Assembly (NCBI RefSeq): GCF_030704535.1
Contig: NC_081822.1
Coordinates: 6,325,501 to 6,389,500, forward strand
DNA: 64,000 bases
Reading direction: 5' to 3'
Origin: Vitis vinifera
Lineage: Eukaryota; Streptophyta; Magnoliopsida; Vitales; Vitaceae
Part shown: one piece after another, positions 57,130 to 64,000 of the stretch
Numbering within the stretch: the stretch's first letter is position 1
Layout: each line of letters opens with the position of its first letter
Translations under genes and position numbers: made by a program
Notes under the pieces: generated by a model
Database searches by the model: none
The model's input: the letters and a program-made list of their open reading frames with translations, nothing else
What the model was told of the DNA's origin: nothing

Positions 57130-57801
57130 TTGTAAAGCAAGGTGTTATGATGTGAAATTATAACAATTCTTCTACTGGCTCCATTTCTAACTGGGATAGA
57201 TACATGTAGCATTTTTTATTATTTTGCTAATTAATTACTTTTGGTAATTAATTGTTCTGCTACTAGTTAATTAATTACTATGCATAATTAGTTGATTTGC
57301 CTATTAGTTATGCATGCTTGGGTGTCTGTTTGATCATTTTATCGTACCAACTTTGTCGCTTCTTCAGACCAATCGTTTATATCAACATCATTTTGTATGT
57401 TGTATAGGTATGACTTAAGCATGGGTGCATGTTCTTGCAGTGAAATAAGCTCGAGTAGAGTAGAATCTTCTACAATTCTCTCCTCACTTCTGGTGAGGTT
57501 AGGCCAGTAGTATGTGTATGGTGTTTGCGCCTACGCGGGCAATTTAGGCAACTGGTTTTACCTAAATGACAACTACCCTATTTTGGCCTTGGTACAATTA
57601 CAAGCAGGGCAGGGGCCATGGCCTGGATTTGATTTTTCTCCATGTAAGATATGCTATAACGTTCTGAATGTATATGACTTGAGTAAATAAAAGAAATGTA
57701 AAGACATGTATAGAGTTGCATCTGTCTAAATAATTCAGAAACTTAAACAGCCAAATCTAAACAAATTGGAAATATAAAGAAGGAACTAAGGGAGCGCTTA
57801 A
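57130..57801. other. Spacer between OPT pseudogene and second OPT gene
   Basis: Contains repeated TTAATTAATTACT/GGTAATTAATTG words at about 57228-57290. The part next to 57801 resembles the 3' flanks of the other OPT copies (ATTCAGAAACTT...CCAAATCTA). No gene. Confidence 0.4.
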
Positions 57802-60800
57802 TTAAAAGCGTGGGCAACCATCCACAATAACACCCTTGGCAGTAGGACAAGATGCTAGTGGACAGTGTTCAGGATCGATATCAGGGTTGGCGCCCCACCA
57901 GTACAAGTTCTTTTCCTCAATGCCCACAGTGAAGTAGATCAGAACCGCCATAAAAGCAACCCCAGCATCCAAAGCTGCTGAAAGAATGTAGTTATACCTC
58001 TGCCACCACTTCTTCCTGTACCTGAACACGAAAAAGTTGAAGATGGTTCCAACTAAAATCCATGCATTATAGTTCACGGGGGTGGCTGGTGGCATAGATG
58101 CGGTTGCTCCTATGAGCACTGGAAGGTTGACAAGGGGAATCCAAGATTGGCTGGGGAATAAGATATGGAGGATCCATACTGCAACTGGACCAAGTAGTCC
58201 ACCAAGGAAGAACCAGTTCAGTGCTCCATAGTTGCCGAGTGTTCCGAAAATTCGCTGGGGCGCCACTAAACCCCAGATAACAGATGCATCGAAGAAGACT
58301 CGCTGACCAGGGCATGTCCAAGGACTGTTTTCTGGAAGGAGCTCCTCCTGACATATATTGTCAATGGAATCCAGAAGCCACATTGCTACAAAGAGATTCA
58401 CTGATCCAGCTATCAGGGTTCCTATGAGCTGGGATAAAAATGAATGCAATAAAACCAAGTAAGAATTAATGGATTAAGATTTAAATCTTGTTTGACGGAA
58501 TAATCTAGTTTTTTCATTCAATTCAACACAATTTTGAAATCACTTCCACCAGTACATGTCTAAAATCTCCTAATTTAATCTTTGCAAGAACAAAGTCTAT
58601 TTAGCTGGATGAATTTTAAGTTTAGCAGCTACTTTCCTGGATTTCCATTTTTAATGGATAATATTTTCTCAAAATTAACAGAAAAATAATACTATTAGAG
58701 AGAAGGATTACATACTTGAACCAAGAACATTGATCTTGGAGGGATCTTCATGTAATGGCCTAGCTTGAAATCACCGAGAAAAGAGATAGCCTGAACCATG
58801 CTTATGTACCCATAAGTTTTGAAGCACACATTAGCTATTGGTTTTCCTGGCAATATAACTCCCATTATGTACTCTGTGATGATATTCAGCCCTGGCGTCT
58901 GTATAGACAGCATTTAAACATTGGTGGATAATGAAAAAGGAAAAGTTTTCTAGGTAATGATTCATAGTATGGGTAAACTATAATTTGTCTTCCCAGTTTT
59001 AACAATAGCAACAGCATTTATAGCTGGGCCATCTTGCTAACTGGGATATAAACTGGGTCAAATTAATAAGCAGTTTTCAATGACCTGATTTGTAGTGGCC
59101 GTAATGATGCTGATGGGTAGGGTGAATACGAAGGCAAGGCCAGCTGCAAATATAAGTCCCCACCACGGCATTTGGACCTCATCTTTCAGGAAGATGCAGA
59201 GTGCAAGGGAGACCAGTACCGACCCAGTAAGAAGCAAGTGAAACCACCAAGAAGGTATGTCCTCGTATTTCTTCATCAATTTTGTGTGAATATCCACCTT
59301 CTCATCTTGAGAAGCCCGGAATCGAGTGTAAATCTCCCTGTACCATCACAACTTTACTTCCAACATGAGTTTAATACCCAACTGAAGTGCTGATCTTGAG
59401 CAACAAAATGAAAGGTAGGCAAGGAACATCATGTGAACAATAATGGGAAAGAAAAGGTATACCTTCCATAGAACAACCCCACATGAGACAGTGTGGATGC
59501 AATAGTTGCAAATCCAAAGCCATATGCGAGAGCGAAGAATAAACTCAAATTGAGCCTTCCTTGTATGTCATACTGTGCCAGATCAATCTCGAATTTATCA
59601 TTAACAATGGCCGTGATGTTATATGACTGACCCTGGGCAGTGAACAAGTGGGAAGAGAAGATGGGGAAGGTTCTGGCGTTGTACACATTGAGGCCCCAGT
59701 AGGAAATGGGCATTACAATGTAGATAATCAAGACATAGCCTATGAAGACATTGACAATGGCAAAAAACGGACAGACCAAAGGGCTGAACAAGAACGAAGC
59801 TACCACCGTCCAGTCCAGGGTCAGGGCTCCGAAGCCAAGTCCTCTAAAACCAGAACCAATTTGATGGGCGGTGACCGAGTTAGGAAAGGCCCAGCAGACC
59901 CATGCGATGCTTTGTAGGGACTGGAAGAGGTAACCGGGAACCATGTACCAGAGGAAGCTACACAACATTGCGATAAGGAAAAATTTTGATCTTGACGTGC
60001 GCTGCTGCACCTCCGTTTCTTGCTCATCAACTTCATTTTCTTTTCCATGCAATGTTCTTCCAATTCAAGGACAAAATCATTGTTCATTGATAAAGAAAAT
60101 ATTGATCAAATCAGTATTGACCAAGTCAATGTTGGTATTATTTATATGTTTTTTAATTTCTTACAATATTTTCAATAGTATTAGTACAGAAATTATATAT
60201 TGACCAAGTCATCTTGGCATGACATTACAACCTTGATTCAATAGATATCGTGATCCAATCGCAAATTTTGCTTTAATCACCAGTCCCCTTATAAGATAAC
60301 GAAAAATTGAAGATGGGAAATTTGGAAACGTACCGGAAGAGGGAGATCTGAACAAGGGTGCTGGGCCACCACATGTGTGCAGGCTCAACCACATACTTTC
60401 TTAAGAGCCCAGCCCAACCGTAACCCAGAACCTGCCCGACAATATATATGCACGTTAGCCTTAACCGCCCAGTAAACAAACCCAATCATCAAAGGTACTA
60501 CCGTTTTAAAAGACATAGTAGTAGGATGAAACCTGAGTGGTGATGATAAGGATCCAACCAGCTAAGTAGGAAATATTTCTCTTATAAAAAGCCTTAATGA
60601 TGGTAACAATACCAACAGCATAAGCCGATCCACCGCCAAAAGCACTTCCAGCATTGGCAAATATGGAGATCAATACATGCTCCTTCATGTTAAAAGGACC
60701 CGGGTTGAGAGAGAGCTCTTTTTTTCCGAAGAATGGAATGTGGACGTGGAACTTAATATCTGGGAGGACTGAGGCCATGAAGCGTCCGATTGGGAGCGTG

Positions 60801-61051
60801 GCCACCTGGACGGTGATCTGGCTTATTACCAAGGGTTCTTTTCGGTAGGAGAAGAACTGGTTGAGGAATGAGAGGAGGGCACAGGAGATGAGTCCCAGGA
60901 ACCACATTCGAAATGTCCATACAGGTAGAGATGGGTCATCGTCGTTGGGTACTGTCAATCGGACTTCTTCTATCGGAGAGAGTTCGTCTTCCTTCACATC
61001 TTCATCTGTCCTGGTCTTGATTATTGGTGCCTCTATTTCCACCGTTCCCAT
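57802..61051 (-). CDS. Oligopeptide transporter (OPT family), complete, six exons
   Basis: Paralogue of the gene at 49.6-53.9 kb with the same exon plan. Exons (minus): 61051-60533, 60431-60334, 60056-59463, 59337-59085, 58898-58716, 58428-57802; total 2,274 nt, 757 aa. All introns are GT-AG with matching phases. The start MGTVEIEAP at 61051 is the first ATG of the frame. The N-terminal [13 protein letters not shown] block is shared with the neighbour. [10 protein letters not shown] has NPG at 116-118 and KIPPRSMF has KIPPR at 539-543, both family signatures. Exon 3 carries an extra charged insert ([16 protein letters not shown]) in the loop before [10 protein letters not shown]. The C-terminus reads [18 protein letters not shown] then RF. 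Hydrophobic segments fit 14-16 membrane passes. Likely a plasma-membrane peptide, glutathione or metal-chelate carrier; substrate unknown. Confidence 0.94.
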
Positions 61052-63074
61052 GATCTAGAGAAAGAAAGAGTTGTGTGTGAAACTCAGCGTACAATGATAT
61101 ATATATATATATATATATTTTAAAAACTTTGAATATTCAGACGGATATATTAACATTACCGGAGTCTTTGTTTCTATTTTGTTATTTTGTGTTTTTATTT
61201 CGCCTCTTATTGCCGGACTGGAAGAGAATTACTATGATGCCTTTGGTCCACTTTCTTAGACAACAGACATGTGAATTCAACAAAATTAAAAGGGTATTTT
61301 GGTAATTCTATCATTTTCGAGCCATGCTGATGGCACATTGGCTTGATCGCGTAGAAGGCCAATCTGCTCTTTGAAATCAGAATTTTATATCAGCAAACGA
61401 TCCACTCTTCCAACAATGCATTGTTTGGAGACAAAAACTCCACCACCACGTATCAACTTTCTTCTCACTAGGACATGTGGATCCACGCGCATGCATTAAG
61501 AAGTATGATTCTGAATATCAGATCACCCAAACAGTACTTATCTCTGTAGAGCCACCCTCACGTCCAATCAACTACAGTTACAAACGACGGGCTTATTTTC
61601 CAAGATTCAGGCTGGAGGCTGGGCTTGGATCGTTTCCTCCGGGGCCCTGCTGAGCATCGGCCCAATTTGCATTAAAGGTGCTTATATTGTCAGTTTGTCT
61701 GAATCTTCTCTACTAGACACTGAAAAAGAGAAATTATCAGGGATTCAGAACCCCCAGCGGGTGGGAATGACATATGAGCTTCAAGTTACAGCTGGAGCGG
61801 GCCTTTGATTTGGTTGGTATTAGACGGTTAGACTCCTAGGGCAACTTGCCCTTTAATCCTCCGTCGCTAATTAATTGCACGAATTGTAGAAATAATGGCA
61901 CCTTTCATAATCATTAAGCCTATTTGATTATAGTGTTCATTTTTTGTGTAAAGCTTTTGTTCATTAGTGTTTTTAGAAGTGGAGTTTATAAGCATAGACT
62001 CTTTTAAAGCATAGTTTAAATCCATGCATGTAAAAACAATTCCACTTTGTATCTTCTATTGTTTTAAAAAAAAATTGTTCCACTTATCAGTTCTATTACA
62101 TGAGATCATAATCGTTGTGTCGAATCAAACTATAATCATATTACATGAAAAATATATTATTATAATATTTTTGTTACACTGAATTACGATACATTATAAA
62201 TAATATAAAAATAACATAATTATCAAAATAAAAATATTGAAATGTAAGAAAGTTTAGTGTCATAAATTAATTTTTTTGTACTATATATAGTGATGATGAT
62301 CCTCCATTGGATTGATCTACTCTTGTTCCATACATTGAATGTCATCTAATATGATCCATTACAAACAAACAATACACGAGATAAAATTATCACTTGGTTA
62401 TATTTTCAAAAAGCGCATGTTCAAATTCTTAGTCACAAATTTTGCAAGTTGTATAAACTATACAATATTAAATTAGAGGATGAAATATTGAAACCGTATG
62501 TTGATACCTCATCCACGTTACATCACATCACATCACATCACATATATTTTAGTTGTCTATCAAATTAAAATTTGTGCAAATATGTTTTTATACTCCAAAA
62601 TTAAGAGGCTCGGGTACCATTTGATAAATAAAAACTCTATAGCAAATAATAATTATTTTGAAAATAATTTAGATGCATAAAACATAATATGGTTAAGAAG
62701 GACTTAATAAGAAGTGACAAAACAATAATTTTCATTTTTTAACATTGTGTATAAATTAATGGATAAAAGTAGGTTATCAACATGAATGCATTCACATAAT
62801 CATGAATGAGTACATATCATATGAACAAAAAATTTGTAAACAAACTCGATTTGCTCAAATGTGCCAATCCCCAGCACAAATGGGGACTAGAAGAGTTTGT
62901 CTAGCCTGCATCAAAGCTGATTAAAAATCAACTAGCATGACCCTGAATCTACTATAAATCAAAATAAAAGCATATAATAGAAGTATAGTTTTTGTAATAT
63001 CAACTTCAGTAAATAAAACCAGGCATATGGATGAAATGCAAATTGCTAAACACAAGCACAAAGGATGCAAGCAT
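61052..63074. other. Upstream region of the second OPT gene
   Basis: A (TA)n tract at about 61099-61118 lies some 50 bp upstream of the ATG and may overlap the TATA region of the minus-strand gene. The block 61200-61860 has normal base composition, fitting a promoter, and includes CCACGTATC near 61446. From 61900 to 63000 it is AT-rich, with a short (CATCA)n at about 62520-62541. No gene seen. Confidence 0.45.
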
Positions 63075-63192
63075 TTACAGATTAAAGTAAAAAACCTTGT
63101 GCCATAAATTTTGTTCTGAAACATTCAAGGAAACTTCAATTACCAAATCTAGACAAAGTCGATACACAGGGTTGTAGAACAAGGTAGATTAA

Positions 63193-63819
63193 TTAAAAGA
63201 CAGGGCAGCCATCCACTATCACGCCCTTGGCTGTGGGGCAAGATGCAAGAGGACAGTGCTCAGGGTCAATATCCGGATCAGCACCCCACCAGTGCAGGTT
63301 TTTATTCTCAATGCCCAAAGAGACGTATATAAGAACTGCCATGAAAGCAACCCCGGCATCCAAAGCTGCGGAAAGGATATAGTTATACCTCTGCCACCAT
63401 TTCTTCCTATACCTGAACACAAAAAAGTTGAAGATGGTTCCAATCAAAATCCAGGCATTATAGTTCACCGGTGTTGCTGGTGGCATAGAAGCAGTTGCTC
63501 CCAGAAGCACTGGAAGATTGATAAGGGGTATCCAAGATTGTTTAGGGAATTTCTTGTGCAAGAGCCATACTGCAACTGGACCCAACAGTCCTCCAAGGAA
63601 GAACCAGTTGAGTGCTCCATAGTTTCCAAGAGATCCAAAAACCCGCTTGGGTCCAACCAAACCCCATATAACAGATGCATCGAAGAAGACACGGTCACTA
63701 GGGCATGTCCAAGGACTGTTTGCTGGAAGCAGATTGTCTTGGCATATGTTGTCAATGGAGTCTAGAAGCCACAGTGCTACACCGAGATTTACTGTTCCAG
63801 CTAAGATGGTTCCTATGAG
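63193..63819 (-). CDS. Oligopeptide transporter, last exon only (gene continues past window)
   Basis: The terminal exon of a third OPT gene, 627 nt (208 codons plus stop), the same length as the last exon at 57802-58428. It is intact and begins LIGTILAGTVNLGVALWLLD after a CCCAG acceptor. It includes [40 protein letters not shown] and the end [20 protein letters not shown]. No other exon is found in 63820-64000, which is intron 5. The rest lies beyond the right edge, so completeness of the gene cannot be judged. Confidence 0.9.
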   Translation of the reverse strand, partial: LIGTILAGTVNLGVALWLLDSIDNICQDNLLPANSPWTCPSDRVFFDASVIWGLVGPKRVFGSLGNYGALNWFFLGGLLGPVAVWLLHKKFPKQSWIPLINLPVLLGATASMPPATPVNYNAWILIGTIFNFFVFRYRKKWWQRYNYILSAALDAGVAFMAVLIYVSLGIENKNLHWWGADPDIDPEHCPLASCPTAKGVIVDGCPVF

Positions 63820-64000
63820 CTGGGATGCAAATGCAAGTACAGAGACCAAGTAAGCATGGATCAAGATCAAGAGATTGACCACTTAGAATTAATGGTCTGA
63901 TTTGAATTTCAGTATCAAACATATTTTTGGAATTTTGGAATGCCTTCTATCAAAATATGTCTTGATTCTCTGCAGGAACAGAGTTTTAAGCTTCCATTCA

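Noticed and set aside
63256-63765. 169-codon plus-strand frame
   Set aside because: It is antisense to the last exon of the third OPT gene; a similar but unrelated-length shadow occurs at the other copies.

Overview
This is nuclear DNA from a flowering plant, most likely a woody eudicot. The AT-rich intergenic sequence, very long introns, plant-type MIKC MADS-box and P-class PPR genes, and the style of the non-LTR (LINE) debris all resemble grapevine (Vitis). The species is an inference; I could not search a database.

Layout. (1) 2.7-27.5 kb, + strand: one MIKC-type MADS-box gene of the AGL17/ANR1 clade. Its eight coding exons total about 720 nt but are spread over 24.8 kb. Introns 1, 2 and 3 (about 14.0, 4.9 and 4.8 kb) hold LINE fragments, a hAT MITE, a Tourist-like MITE and several local tandem duplications. 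(2) 27.5-39.8 kb: gene-poor sequence with a LINE relic split by a small AT-rich element, a compound microsatellite, and a GC-richer stretch at 37.4-38.4 kb with ACGT-core motifs that may start an unannotated transcript. (3) 39.9-41.8 kb, + strand: an intronless-CDS P-class PPR gene of 610 codons with a likely 3'UTR intron. (4) 44.0-45.0 kb: an intact-looking hAT-type non-autonomous element with 8-bp target duplications and a tRNA-like core; a decayed relative lies at 47.8-48.5 kb. Between them, at 45.6 kb, is a small single-exon plant-specific gene. (5) 49.6-64 kb, - strand: a tandem array of oligopeptide transporter (OPT, PT-type) genes. Two are complete with six exons each (740 and 757 aa), one is a last-exon pseudogene, and one is cut by the window edge.

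How the genes relate. The MADS gene is a transcription factor (AGL17/ANR1 clade members are known from root and nutrient responses). The PPR protein is an organelle RNA-binding factor. The OPT proteins are plasma-membrane or endomembrane carriers for peptides, glutathione or metal chelates. They do not form a pathway visible in the sequence. The clearest evolutionary story is local duplication and decay in the OPT array. The clearest regulatory points are two splice ambiguities in the MADS gene: an in-frame 42-nt alternative donor and a CAGCAG tandem acceptor. No bacterial-type operon, CRISPR array, rRNA gene or complete viral sequence was seen.
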